From Priapulus caudatus (lineage: Eukaryota; Priapulida; Priapulimorpha; Priapulimorphida; Priapulidae), in contig NW_014577266.1 in the NCBI RefSeq assembly GCF_000485595.1, positions 86,516-123,413 of the forward strand: a DNA stretch of 36,898 bases, given 5' to 3'. The translations under genes were made by a program, and so were the position numbers. A model generated the notes under the pieces. That model worked only from the letters and a program-made list of their open reading frames with translations, ran no database searches and had not been told where the DNA came from. Every line of letters starts with the position of its first letter. The first letter of the stretch is position 1. Shown here one piece after another: positions 24,788 through 35,371 of the stretch.

Positions 24788-27100
24788 GCTATCACGGCGT
24801 GATGATTGGGTGTGATATGATGTCGGCCAAAGCGAAAGCGGCCGCGAGGTACTAGGGAGTATAGGAAATAGTGGAAAGTGAATACGATATACTATAAACA
24901 TGATGGGGTCGTTCATGGTCACGAGCGATAGTAGTGTACATTGAGGAATTCGAAATGAAATGTTGAGTGATTTTCAATATGTTAATGTCACAGGATATCT
25001 ATGTTCTTTGCCGCACATTCCCAGAGGCTATTTGCGGAAGCGCCATCTTGAAGTTCCCCACTACTCAGAACACACAGTCTCTACGAGCGTCTCTCTAACA
25101 AAGATTTGAGATTCAAATTGGCAAACACTATTCTCACGTTCCTTCTGAAAGACTGCGCATCTTGCACTTCTACTCTGGCAGGCTCGTCTATATGAGAAAT
25201 GGTATATTACACACCCACTGTCACCACTCGTGGCAAGCCGAGACGGCATGTAGCCATGCACTGATTGGAGTTTAACGAACTTCTGCGCTGTGAGAAAACG
25301 TGTGCGTAGTATTTATATTCGGATACACACTATCACGATACATAGGACGACCATAATTAAAAATTCGCATTGTCTTCATTTCTTCGCAACATAACTAAAT
25401 TCGTAATTCGTAAGCTGACTTAATTTAACTCTTGCATCTTTGAGGCGTCCGCCTGTATTCTCTACGGCTCAGTAAAGGAAGTAATTTATAGTCATCTATT
25501 ATAGGCCGCCCGCAAAACAATGAAACAATGTAGGCCAATTTGCATCCCGTTGCCGAACACACGCCAATCAAGCTTCCGCTCCATGAACGTATCTGCACGA
25601 TTTACGGTGCTGTCATAGCTGGACCTACTTGAGTTTTAAGCATCCGCTCGTTATTAGCTTCCGGCACAGACCGGCTAAGACAAACACGAAAATCAGATGA
25701 AGTTTATTTTCAGTGACCGCGAAAATATTTTCTATCTGCCCAGCTGTGAGCAAGAATCCGTGCATTCCAATCGACGGGTTTTATCAACGCGCGCGCGAGC
25801 GCCTGCGCCGTGGCTGGGAGAAGCCCAGCTGGGAACCTCGCCTTCCCCAACCCGTAGGTACGGTTATATTCCCACATCCAGGGAGACGGTAATTTGTGGC
25901 AAGTGTTCAGTGAGGGAAAATGACAAGCAATCACCTCTCTGCAGATCTACCCAGCTGCTAACCCTTTATCTTTCTTCATATCTTCCTAGCTTTCTCCTTT
26001 CTCCGTCACATTTATACCTGCTATACACGTCACTCTCTCCCTCGTCCTTCATCATTCCCACTTTTCCTAGTTCATCCCTTGCTCTCCGTTCTCTCCTCGA
26101 CCCCTTTTATACACTGCTCACTCGCTCGTTCCGACCCTCTTTTCTTCCCTACCCCGAATCCATACCCTTCCCTCTATCGCTCCTTCCCCTAAAATAATAA
26201 GAAAACGAAGATTTGGACACAGACACGGAGAGAGCAAAAACGACAAGATGTTTCGCGAGTTTTTGGTATGCCAGCTGTGCGCTGATGCTGAGGGGGGGGG
26301 GCATGTTTACACGTCTTGCTTATTTCAGGGAGCTCATCGCCATCGGATCGTTTAATCTTCCGCATTCATCCGTGGTGCCTGGCTTCTTTCACCGCATTCT
26401 AGAATCACGCAGATATGTACAGCAGCATCGTCGCCATGTTACCGTAGGTGCAGTTTTTTAACCGCCCTCTCACGCCCAGCAACTATCTGCTCTAGGAGTT
26501 CTATTAGGCATTTAGGCTAACCCAAAATTATACGCAAGTCAAGAACCAATAAAACGATGCTTGAACAGGATTCCTCCATCGTATTTGCAGGCTGTTTTAT
26601 ATATGTACATGTAATTGCGAACTGAATTTCAACACTTATAATTCGGCTTTGAATTTACTGCATGCAGCACGTGCGTAACAGACTAACAGTGCATGGTGTA
26701 AATTGTTTCGCAGATAGACTTGGCCCGGTCTCTCATAATTCTGTGCATGTTATCAGGATGGCTTCAGTTATATGTGCAGCGCACAGCAGCAGCAGAGTAC
26801 TACAACACTGCTCCCTGCTGCGTCTGACACAATCCCTAACGTTTCTTATGCCAGCACAATTCTGCTGCGGTGGTTACCGTGGTAACACACAAATGAACAA
26901 CAGCTCAATAAGGGAGGGATGACATTCCGAGGTGGCATCCCTCTGCTGCACACATGCACGTACAAACACGTACACGCGCATGAACGTTCACACGTACGTG
27001 GGCACGCATGCACGCGCGCTAAGCGCGCGCACACGCTTCACCCCTGTCACACCTACCCGCGAACACGTTCGCGCTCCCACTGCGACCTGAAAAGTATGAA
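24788..27100. other. Unassigned; pyrimidine tract 25965-26195
   Basis: A 166-codon plus-strand open frame (25697-26197) gains its length from a TC-rich stretch that rarely makes stop codons; its first part has no recognised motif. No gene is called. Another short open frame at 25061-25261 (minus) is also unrecognised. Confidence 0.4.
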
Positions 27101-27130
27101 AGCGCGAGGAAAAGCGCGAGGAAAAGCGCA
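27101..27130 (+). repeat. GCGCGAGGAAAA 12-bp tandem repeat
   Basis: AGCGCGAGGAAA recurs in direct tandem (two full units and a partial third). Confidence 0.85.
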
Positions 27131-27289
27131 GTAAGGTCTCTGAGAACGAGTTGGTGTCGACGCAGTAGAAACTGTCAAGGACGGAAGAGGGTCGCCATGA
27201 GCTACCTTGAGCGCCAACCCTCGGCGCTTGTGTAATTGTTCCGAATCAAAACAAGCACAGCGGGTCGGCGCTCTGTAATAAGCGGTGTA

Positions 27290-27640
27290 ATGACGTAGTA
27301 CAGTCGCCGTGGCAGCGCAAAGCGAACTACATGAGCGTATCGTGGACGTCGCAACAACGCATAGAAGCGACTTGGGGTCGTAGAAATCGCCCCTGCGACT
27401 GGTCTGCGACTGCTGCACGCTCATTGGGCTCTGCATACGTGCCTCTCCCGTTCTTATTGCGCCGTTACTGCGCTTCCACTATAAGCTTTCTGGGCTTGTT
27501 TCCGCTCATTCTACGTCCACATTGCGCTGCCACTGAGACTATGACGCTCATAATACGTCCAAGGCGTTGTTCCCACGTTTGCAATAGGCTCACAAAGCGT
27601 TCTTATTACGATCCCACTTCCACTGACCCATTCCCCACAC
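27290..27640 (+). repeat. Harbinger-type 5' subterminal repeat array
   Basis: Short motifs such as ACGCTCAT, (T)ACGTCCA, TTATTGCGC and CTGCGACT recur in this GC-rich stretch. Related motifs occur inverted at 28150-28350 (for example ACGTTTGCAA with a nearby TCAC appears in both) and again in direct orientation at 28390-28610. Position, just upstream of a TATA box and the nuclease fragment, suggests the subterminal transposase-binding region of the element. Motif boundaries are approximate. Confidence 0.6.
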
Positions 27641-27650
27641 ACACATTTTT

Positions 27651-27658
27651 GTATAAAT
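27651..27658 (+). promoter_or_regulatory. TATA box of Harbinger fragment 1
   Basis: GTATAAATA lies about 50 bp upstream of the ATG at 27705. The second copy has the same arrangement, which supports this as the element's own promoter. Confidence 0.65.
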
Positions 27659-27704
27659 ACAGCTTCATCTTCTATACACAATCAGCGTGCATCTGATCTT
27701 CACC

Positions 27705-28128
27705 ATGGCCGCAGACTGTGCTATAATTGTACTACAGTTAGCACATATGCAGACACAAGATGACCAGGCCCTTGTCAACATCATTAGAAGGAGAAGAAGG
27801 GGGAGGGAAAGAAGGGAGAGGAGATGCTGGGTTCGACCATGGCTGGTTCGTGGGGAGAAGAGTCCAGTTTGGCCACTATCACTGCCTAATGGCCGAGCTA
27901 CAACACGAAGATCCTGCATCGATCCTTCTTTAACTTCCTGAGATTACAACCAAAAATGTTTGATGAGCTCCTAGCAAGACTTGGTCCAAGATGCACCAAA
28001 CAAGACACCATGTATAGGAAGGCTATGGAACCAGGGTTGAAGATTGCAATTACTATGCGCTACCTAGCAACCAGTGACAAGTATACGCCAGTATGAAGTT
28101 TGACTTCAGAGTTCCTCATAGTACCTAG
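27705..28128 (+). pseudogene. PIF/Harbinger (HARBI1-like) nuclease, broken N-terminal part
   Basis: From the ATG at 27705 an arginine-rich region leads to RRCWVRPWL, a typical start of HARBI1-like nucleases. The frame then shifts near 27852 (continuing as FGHYHCLMAELQHEDP), again near 27920 (continuing as FFNFLRLQPKMFDELLARLG, then a Pro-Arg-x-Thr-Lys, then IAITMRYLATSDK), and a two-base TA insertion at about 28081-28084 shifts it once more into YASMKFDFRVPHST before a stop at 28126. These segments, in this order, are the helical N-terminal region that precedes the DDE nuclease core. The DDE catalytic residues (the Asp, Asp, Glu) are not present: homology ends at 28128 and an inverted repeat array follows. 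This is an inactive, internally deleted copy of a cut-and-paste DNA transposon. The family call is confident; the number of indels is read directly. Confidence 0.88.
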
Positions 28129-28149
28129 GAACAAGATGCACCAATATAT

Positions 28150-28350
28150 ACACGCCGCGCACGCGCAGTGAACGAGTTGCAAACGTATTGAGAGCGTAGT
28201 AAGAGCGCAGCGAGAGCTACTTGGACGCACTGAGAGCGCACAGAGCGCAGTGGGAGCAAGACGGCGCAGTGCGGGCATATTAGAGACGTGGGAGGCGTAG
28301 TACCCATGCACGTAACTCGAGCGTAGTACGAACTTAATGATCGTATCGCA
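28150..28350 (-). repeat. Harbinger-type subterminal array, inverted
   Basis: GAGCGCAGTG, GAGCGTAGTA and TTGGACGCACTGAGAGCGC-type units are spaced through this stretch. The reverse complement resembles 27480-27600 (CGTCCAAG, ACGTTTGCAA, GTGCGCTCTCAGTG versus GCGCTGCCACTGAG). It therefore looks like the 3' end of fragment 1, joined to the truncated nuclease by an internal deletion. Confidence 0.6.
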
Positions 28351-28389
28351 AGCGTGTCGGGTGCGTGAAAATTGTCGCCCCGTTCTCAG

Positions 28390-28610
28390 CATGATGTCAA
28401 TACGTTTTCATCACGCTGTTACTACGTCCATGGAGATGTCTCTGCGACCTGACCACGCTCTCGCTATGACCATGGTGCGTCTCTAGCAAGCTCGACCAGT
28501 TCGTACTACGATTGTACTATGCCCAACACGCTCATGCAGACCACGCCGTTGTGGCGTTCGCATTACGTGTTAGTTGCGCCAATACCACGCTCAGATCACG
28601 TCCTGCGAAC
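28390..28610 (+). repeat. Harbinger-type 5' subterminal array, second copy
   Basis: TTACTACGTCCATG, TCTGCGACCTGACCACGCTC and ACGCTCATGCAGACC resemble the motifs upstream of fragment 1 and have the same orientation. They precede a second TATA box and second nuclease fragment. Confidence 0.6.
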
Positions 28611-28616
28611 TTGGGG

Positions 28617-28623
28617 TATAAAT
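28617..28623 (+). promoter_or_regulatory. TATA box of Harbinger fragment 2
   Basis: GTATAAAT stands about 46 bp before the ATG at 28665, matching the spacing in fragment 1. Confidence 0.65.
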
Positions 28624-28664
28624 TAGGGTGCTACCCTGGCCACCCCACCAGTTCAGTGTCCACT

Positions 28665-28925
28665 ATGGATGAAGCAACACTACTCCATTCCATGTTTCTC
28701 GTAGAAGGACAACTAGAATTACTTGATTGCCAAGCCCTCATCAAGCTGATGATGAGGAAGAGAAATAGAAGACAACGAAGATCTTGCTGGGTGCGTCCGT
28801 GGCTTTTGGTAGAAAGACGACTTCTCTATGGTCACTATGATCGCCTCATGGCTGAGCTCCGCATGGAAGATCCTTCTTCAACTTCCTGAGGATGCCTCCG
28901 GTGTGCCGGAGAAGGATGGTGACTG
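28665..28925 (+). pseudogene. PIF/Harbinger (HARBI1-like) nuclease, second N-terminal fragment
   Basis: From the ATG at 28665 the frame stays open for 74 codons and contains RRSCWVRPWLLVERRLLYGH and YDRLMAELRMEDP, aligning with the same segment of the first fragment but with fewer indels. A one-base shift near 28875 leads into FFNFLRM, after which homology is lost and family X repeat sequence starts at about 28926. Only the first third of the nuclease's N-terminal region remains; no DDE core. Less decayed than fragment 1 over the shared part, so it may be younger or simply shorter. The upstream in-frame extension to 28512 lies in the subterminal array and is not thought to be coding. Confidence 0.87.
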
Positions 28926-29126
28926 ATGTGGATTCGAGGCGCCGTGAGGCCTGTGGGAGGGGAAGTTTACGAGCCAATATCTCAGCCTAGGAGTATCGTA
29001 TTGACAAGTGGTTAGTCTTGTTTTAGAGAGCAAAGAATTCTGCTTAATGCAATACCATAAAATTATTCTAGACTCGCAGGGAAAGTAGAATAATCGTGTC
29101 GTGAAATAGCACTATTTTCCCGTTTT
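28926..29126 (+). repeat. Family X repeat, second copy
   Basis: Direct-orientation match to about 453-650 (GTGGAT-CGAGGCG-CGTGAG, GAGCCAATATCTCA, TAGGAGTATCGTAT, AGCACTATTTTCCCGTTTT). It begins exactly where the second Harbinger fragment loses homology, so either family X inserted there or it is part of a larger composite element. Confidence 0.85.
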
Positions 29127-29384
29127 CCGTTGTACACTCTAGGTATTATTAGCTCTTGATATAACCACTATATATATACACTGTATATGAGAAATGAAAT
29201 GGTTGAAAAGAAGTGCTTTATATAAGGGAATAATGTTGTTTCATCAAATCAATGTGTTGTACATTGGAGATTTGTTGGCTGATTCTATTCTGCAAATTAA
29301 CAACATGAAAAGAAAAGGCAGACAAACAAAGCTCACCGATGGATCAGTGGTTTCCTCTCAAGCTAATCTATCTAAATAATGAAG

Positions 29385-29985
29385 GCCCGGGTGGGGGCAT
29401 ATTTGGGGGCGTCTGGTGGGCACACCCCACCACTGAATTATTCTGGCAGTGGCCAATCACGATACCTGGGACTATGCCAAACATATTCCAATTGGTGCCA
29501 GGTTTCCTTTCCAGCTAACCCAGCTAAGTTTTTGCGGTGGGGCATGCAGTTGGGAGTGTCTGGCGGATACACCCACCACTAAATTATTCTGGCAGTGGCC
29601 ATTCACGATACCTGAGACTATGCCGAACATTTTCCAATGGGTGCCAGAAGGTTTCCTTTCCAGCTAATCTAGCTCAGTTTTTGGGGTGGGGGCAGTTGGG
29701 GGCGTCTGGCGGATACGCCAACCACTGAATTATTCTGGCAGTGGCCATTCACGATACCTGAGACTATATGCCGAACATTTTCCAATGGGTGCCAGAAGGT
29801 TTCCTTTCCAGCTAATCTAGCTCAATTTTGGGGTACCGGTTTTTTAACTCTGGCGGATGCGCCCCACCACTGAATTATTCTGGCAGTGTCCATTCCTGAT
29901 ACCTGGGACCATGCCGAACATTTTCCAATAGGTTTCATGTGGTTTCCTCTCCAGCTAATCTAGCTCAATTTTGGGGTGCCTATCA
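29385..29985 (+). repeat. Tandem repeat, ~146-155-bp unit, four copies
   Basis: The block CT(G/A)AATTATTCTGGCAGTG recurs at 29433, 29579, 29725 and 29880, so the unit is 146, 146 and 155 bp. Each unit also carries GATACCTG(A/G)GAC, GAACATTTTCCAAT and TTTCCTTTCCAGCTAA. The second and third units are nearly identical; the first and fourth are more diverged. Overlapping open frames are repeat shadows. Confidence 0.93.
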
Positions 29986-30110
29986 AATGACCCCACTGAC
30001 CACACCCACCACCGGCTGCCCCCGGCAGACTTCAATTTGTTTACATGGGTATGTACACGAATCATTGCTATATGCATGAAAATTGGTTTCCTTTCCAGCT
30101 AGGCTGACCC
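29986..30110 (+). repeat. Degenerate fifth unit of the tandem array
   Basis: TTGGTTTCCTTTCCAGCTAG near 30080-30099 and a CCCCACTGACCACACCCACC stretch echo the repeat unit, but most of the rest has diverged or been replaced. Confidence 0.55.
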
Positions 30111-30565
30111 CCCTGGGCCCCTGCTCTATATACGCCTTCCCAACACTTCGTACAATTCCTTGAAACAACTGCACGTTGTTCGTGCCCTTCCCGATCGGTT
30201 GTTGTTATCTACCACCTTCTTGCAAGTGTTTCGTAACCGTTTGAGCCGATTATTCACTTGTTGAACACTTAATTATCCCTCGCTCAGCCATGCAGTTTTT
30301 CAACAATTTCTTGGTAGACTAGTCGATTTCTCGAGGTTCCTGTTAATTGCACCTGTATGAAGTCAGATTTCCAAATCTCGAGAAGAGCGACGTTGTCGTC
30401 GTGTGACCACAGTCGATCAACCCCTTCTGCTGTTTTTTATGGGCATTATATATTTAACTCAATGAAAATACTGAAAGGCGTAGAAACTGAAATGCAGAAA
30501 TAAAGCGGAAGTCGACACTGGCGACGTCTACCGCCGTACTAATTTTGTCCTGGGTCGGTGTCGGT
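30111..30565. other. Unassigned sequence
   Basis: Nothing recognisable on either strand. Confidence 0.4.
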
Positions 30566-30731
30566 GCGCGTTCACATGGCAAAAATGAACTAAGCTCTCG
30601 GGTCGATTTCGACCCGGGTCGTTTTTGTACCCGCTCTGTAGTGGTACTAGTGGGTAGGGTACAAAAACGACCCGGGTCGAAATGACACAGGTCGTACTTG
30701 TTGTACCGAGAAAAGGCCCGTGTGAACGCGG
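30566..30731. mobile_element. 166-bp MITE with nested palindrome
   Basis: The outer ends GCGCGTTCACATGGC and GGCCCGTGTGAACGCG are inverted copies, followed inward by AAAAATGA / GAGAAAAG. In the centre, 30606-30632 and 30657-30683 are perfect 27-bp inverted arms (ATTTCGACCCGGGTCG, then TTTTTGTACCC) around a 24-bp loop. Each arm contains its own GACCCGGGTC palindrome. No coding capacity. Ends of this type are common among short DNA-transposon derivatives, but the superfamily is not assigned. Confidence 0.85.
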
Positions 30732-30862
30732 CTATAAAGAAGCGCGTGCATGTGCCTTCGCGCATGCAATGATTCACTCAGCAGCAAGAGTGTAATTACT
30801 ATCATGCACGCATTGTAAGCATAGCTTTCTCCCTCGATCGTTTATTGTTTTCTCGAATACAG

Positions 30863-31048
30863 ATTTATCAAAGACTTCCCGTTAGACCATTATCCTTCTA
30901 CGTCTCTGAAATGCATTGTGAGACTGTATTGTCACCGATCGAATTAATCGGACGCATGCTACCTTCTCTGTTGAAAGACATGATGTGGGTAATATTAAAC
31001 CATAGCATTCAACGCATTTACTTAAACTACTGCAGCAAAATGTCTTGA
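30863..31048 (+). other. Open frame A, possible exon or gene remnant
   Basis: After a TTTTCTCGAATACAG acceptor-like sequence the frame is open for 61 codons and ends at TGA (31046-31048). It contains RLPVRPLSFYVSEMHCETVL and IELIGRMLPSLLKDMMW, a mixed-composition, protein-like sequence. I do not recognise it. It is the first of three plus-strand open stretches, each shifted one frame from the last, which suits a decayed gene or closely spaced small exons. Confidence 0.3.
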
Positions 31049-31325
31049 AAGTGTCTGTGTGCTGAAAAGGCTTCCAGGTTTTTCACAAACGTGTAATAAA
31101 GTTGTTAATAATGGGATAGTATCTACTCATTCAGAGTCTTGGATTCATTTAAATGATATATATAGCCACGCAGAAAGGAACGGAATTTCGGTTTCTGCAG
31201 AGAAACAGCCCAAGTGCATGAACATCACTGTAATTCCTTTTAGTGAAGAGGAACAACAAGAAGGAACACCTTTTCACCTAAAAGGAATAAAAACAAACCA
31301 CAATGACCCGTCTAGGTTTATTTAG
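31026..31325 (+). other. Open frame B, possible exon or gene remnant
   Basis: Open for 99 codons between stops, ending at TAG (31323-31325). The sequence (for example WIHLNDIYSHAERNGISVSA, then KCMNITVIPFSEEEQQEG) looks protein-like and non-repetitive. It overlaps frame A by about 20 bases in another frame. No family recognised and no ATG near the start. Confidence 0.35.
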
Positions 31326-31386
31326 GATTTATATTATTCAAGTAGAATAAATCACTGCTACTTTGCTTTACTCTTAGTAATAGTAG

Positions 31387-31617
31387 AGAGAAATAATTCG
31401 AATTAACAACATCACACTTTCTCAGGGCGGTGGTATACGCATCAGCATTGAACCGGACAATTATCATACTTATACGCGGGCCATGCAGGGTATTTTCACG
31501 CAAATCAGAGCAAATAATAATAGGACAGTTAATTTCAGACATGGTGATGGCTCTTGTCGTGCCGCTCTACAGTATTCTAACCACCCGGCTCTAGCAGAAT
31601 CAATATTGGAACAATAA
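31387..31617 (+). other. Open frame C, possible terminal exon or gene remnant
   Basis: Open for 76 codons to TAA (31615-31617), one frame on from B. ATCACACTTTCTCAG|GGCGGTGG at 31425/31426 is a good acceptor-like site. The peptide after it includes ISIEPDNYHTYTRAMQGIFT, later NFRHGDGSCRAALQYSNHPA, then LAESILEQ. Unrecognised. The overlapping minus-strand frame (31318-31542) is probably the shadow, but which strand is real cannot be settled by eye. Confidence 0.35.
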
Positions 31618-33502
31618 GCCTGGATACTCTATTAGCCGAAGCAGGAGCTGCTGCACACACATGCGCACACATGCATGCATATACGCACGCGCGCACATAC
31701 ACGCATGCAGCTCATTATACATACAGCTCTGCTAGATAGCCTGAAACATTAGATCAGTCAAACTGCATTATCTGCGAAACGTATCTACAAGAAATATCTT
31801 ATAATTTCAAAACTATAACGCTAACGTCGCACTTTTAACCACGAATCATTGGGCGGCTAAGCAGCAAGATTACTGCTGAGTGAAGAAGACTGCAGCCATG
31901 CTGCAACATGCTTCAGCTCTGACTACATACATATTTACTCACTCGGAGGCAGTACAGGTGGACTGCGCGTGTACGGCCAGCGCCGTTAGCCCACAGGCGG
32001 ACGGACGCAAGCTGTATCGGCTTTAGGAAAGCTTCTTCTCTCGACCCTGCTAACTAGCTACAGCCTTTCCCGCATTCAAGCTTCAATTATGAAACGGTCA
32101 TGTATATACGGCGCGTGTAGACAGACGACAACGGCTCGGTCGTGTACAGACGTTTAGTCTCGCAGTCGCGTGTCGGACAATCTCATTCAAGCTGCAGTCA
32201 TGTATGCCTGCCTGCGCGGGGTGAGGTAGGTTAGAAACCCATAGAGGGGTGAGTGAATTGATGGAGAGCCGTGTACACGTACAGTCGCCATTGCGCCTCG
32301 AAACGAAACAGTTCAACCTAGCTACTTTAATTTGGGCCATGACAGACTGTAAATGGTAAATTGCGCAGCCTCCTGGTAATTCAGTGATTAATTTAAGTCT
32401 TTCACGGTTGCATTGTGTCCCTGCTGATAGAAAACTGATTGTGCTAAATTGGGCTGTATGCTCAATGCCCCATAGTGCTGAACTCTTCTGGGAGCCTATA
32501 GTGTATACGTGGGCGATTCAGGCTTCATGGCCATGGACATCAGAGAACGGTCCTATACGTCCGTTAAACATAAAACGTGTCCGTTAATTGTCCTATGTCC
32601 GTTCAGATCTTAAAACGCGGTGGGGAGATTTCTTGCATGAAGCATGGTCAGGGAAGTGAGCCCTATCTGCTGACCCCAAAACAGTGACAGTAAATACATT
32701 ATAAGTCTAGAAATATTCGAGAACGACTACACCCAATTGAATAGGCTGTACACATTACGTGCTTGCGTGCGTGCGAGCGTGCGCGCGCGTGCGTGCACAT
32801 CTGTGTATATATCTCTGTCTATGGGCATGTGTGCTAATGATTTCAGTGAATATTCACTATGACGATTATACAGCGCATAAATCCCAACGGTAGCAATCTA
32901 TCACACAATAAATATATACTACTAACACGATTCTTACTGTCATTTTGTTCACTCATATCATGTCGGCTATCCCCATCTTCAGATTCAGCAATTTGTTACA
33001 AACCTCTCAGTACATTTAATTATTCTTAATTAACGGGCCCGTATCCCCCTTTGGTCGCTTTTCACACTCTCGAGTAACATCCTACACATTTCTATAGGTT
33101 CACTATAAGTTCCCTAACCTTCAACACGAAGCGGCAAGCAAGTAGCCTACAATTTGTACACACAAAATACACATAAGATGATACCGACTACAACCACGAA
33201 AGGACGCGCGGTACATATCCATGGACTCGAGCGCGCACGCACACATAATATTATTCTACCATTACATTTCATCTCTATCTAATTTCTACCTTCTGATTAT
33301 GTACATCCTCTCTCTTTTACTATTTAGGACGGAATATTCACAATTTAGGCTAAATATTAGTATTCTGTAAAGATCTAATAAAACACATTTTTAACCCCGT
33401 CGGAATTTACATACAAATTAATGCAACAAGATGTTTGTTTTCGCGTGTTTCATGGCATACGCGTATACCAGTGCAGATCCCACAATAGCAATGCTTAGAT
33501 GG
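31618..33502. other. Unassigned; ACGC/GTGC patches
   Basis: Short ACACATGC/ACGC alternation at about 31653-31705 and GTGCGAGC/GCGC at about 32760-32797. No gene recognised. Confidence 0.4.
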
Positions 33503-33643
33503 GCCGATTTAAATGGAAGCTGTTTATGGTTCTATAGACACGTGCCTGTCGACCCAGCATTTCTACTCAGCCTGCGTGCATATTCCTAAACCACCCCACC
33601 AGCACTATAAATATCATCACCCCCCCCCCGCGGGCGCCCGCAC
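33503..33643 (+). repeat. 140-bp inverted repeat, left copy
   Basis: Runs from GCCGATTTAAATGGAAGCTG to GCGGGCGCCCGCAC and matches the reverse complement of 36756-36898 with scattered differences, including TCTATAGACACGT, GTCGACCCAGCATT, TTCCTAAACCACCCCA and CTATAAAT. The inner end contains the palindrome GGGCGCCC and a long C-run. A TATAAAT lies at about 33606-33612. The short open frame starting at 33513 is not conserved as a frame in the right copy. Confidence 0.92.
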
Positions 33644-35023
33644 ACACATACACCAAAAAACGCTTCAACACCACCGCCACCGCCACATTCCACGCCACCG
33701 CATTAATGTTTTGGCTGTCGATGCTCCCGTTCACCTATAGGGGATTCGGCAAGGCCATTAATGCTAACAAAATCATTAATGGCAGAATCTAATAACACTA
33801 AGTGAGATAGCATTGCATTCATCAAAGTTTGATATATTAAGGCCTTATAAACATCTTCGATTAAATATACAAAAGGACTATGCATGGTGATCGCCTCTAG
33901 CTAGCTGGGTCTTACTGAAGCTTGTAGGTGTACGCATGGAATAATCCACCCACAGGAAACGCACGCGCACGCACGTACGCAGTACATACAGTTAAACTCA
34001 CGTAACGTCTAGTCGCTTTAATTGTGTATCGTCGAATTCGACCACGTGAAGAAATATACAAAAAAATCAGCAGGTCATTCGTTATTCTCTTGCAATACAT
34101 GTCTTCGAAAATTACGCAGACAAAGTTTGCACACGTGTACGAAAAAACACACTGCGAATGATTCTGGATATAATTTTCACAACCATGCTCTTATCTTCCA
34201 TAGTTGAAGTTAAACTCGGATATCCGACTTTAAAAACAGGAAAGCGTCATGTAAGCTTGCGCGGCAGCTTCCTGTATATATATATACATGTACGGTGGCA
34301 CACCACTCGATGGTGACAGACGCTTTCTACATCCATTCTCTGCATCGCTTCTAAAAGATGATTTTATTGTCTCTATACATATAACCGCCTATGCCATATA
34401 TCGGATACGCGTTTGAAATTATTACGAGTGCACTTTAACGGTTGAAGCTCTGCAGCCATGCAGCACGGGGCTGCCTCCATTGGTGGAGGCGGATCTAGCT
34501 CCTCCCATCAATAATTCAGTACGCCACGCAAGCAAGTAATAATGAGTCAATTAATAACAACAATGCAGGCTCCAAAGTCACGTTTTAATAACGAGACGTT
34601 CCAATTAGTTTACCCCGCATTTACGTACAACCCCATGCGCTGCGCAACATGCAATGTTCCCCAAAACATCGCGCCGAAATTAGCAGTAAACGCCTCTGTA
34701 TGGCACAGAGCAGGCAACCCTGACTCGTATGATCTTTAAAACATAAACGCAGCACCTGTACGCACGGCAATACGCGAGCTTCAATGCTTTAAGAAACTAG
34801 ATGCTTGCCGACAGTGGAATGAAGTCGCTCGCCAGACGTGCTTCTATCGTTCAGTAATAGAGGCATTTATTTGGACGCCCGTCAACTGCATTGGTGCTTA
34901 CTAACACTTATTTATTAGAACTAACGAGATACCGGCGTTTGCCCGGGAAAGTCCAGTGCGTTTCTCAGTGGTGACCGCTTGGTTGAAAGGAAAATACAAA
35001 AAGATCTAACTATTATCTAACCA
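33644..35023. other. Unassigned interior of inverted-repeat-flanked block
   Basis: Opens with a CCACCG-rich patch (33671-33702). No transposase or other domain recognised. A small GCCTCCATTGGTGGAGGC hairpin sits at about 34473-34490. Confidence 0.5.
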
Positions 35024-35336
35024 TGCATCCATCACATGCATCCAATCCCTGCATCCCATTCCATGCCATCCCATCCCATCCCCATCCCATTCCCTTCCCA
35101 CCTATCCCATCGCAACGCATCCCATCCCCATCCCAATGCCATGCCATGCCATTGCATGCCATCCCCACGCGCATCCCATCACCCATCCCATCCATCCATC
35201 CCATCCCATCCCATCCAATTCCATGCCATTCCCATCCCATCAGCATCGCCATCGCATCCCCATCCCATGCCATGCCATGCCATGCCATGCCATGCCATGC
35301 CATGCCATGCCATGCCATGCCATCCCATCCCATCCC
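35024..35336. repeat. CCATC/CCATG pentanucleotide repeat
   Basis: About 310 bp of impure (CCATC)n and (CCCAT)n units with a pure (CCATG)n block at about 35266-35322. Frames on both strands are open but are shadows of the repeat (His-Ala-Met-Pro or Gly-Met-Ala-Trp-His). Confidence 0.97.
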
Positions 35337-35371
35337 AAACAGTAAAAAACAATAAGGAAACAAAAGATAAG

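Noticed and set aside
25697-26197. 166-codon open frame as a gene
   Set aside because: The second half is a TC-rich tract that avoids stops; the first half has no motif and a minus-strand frame overlaps it.
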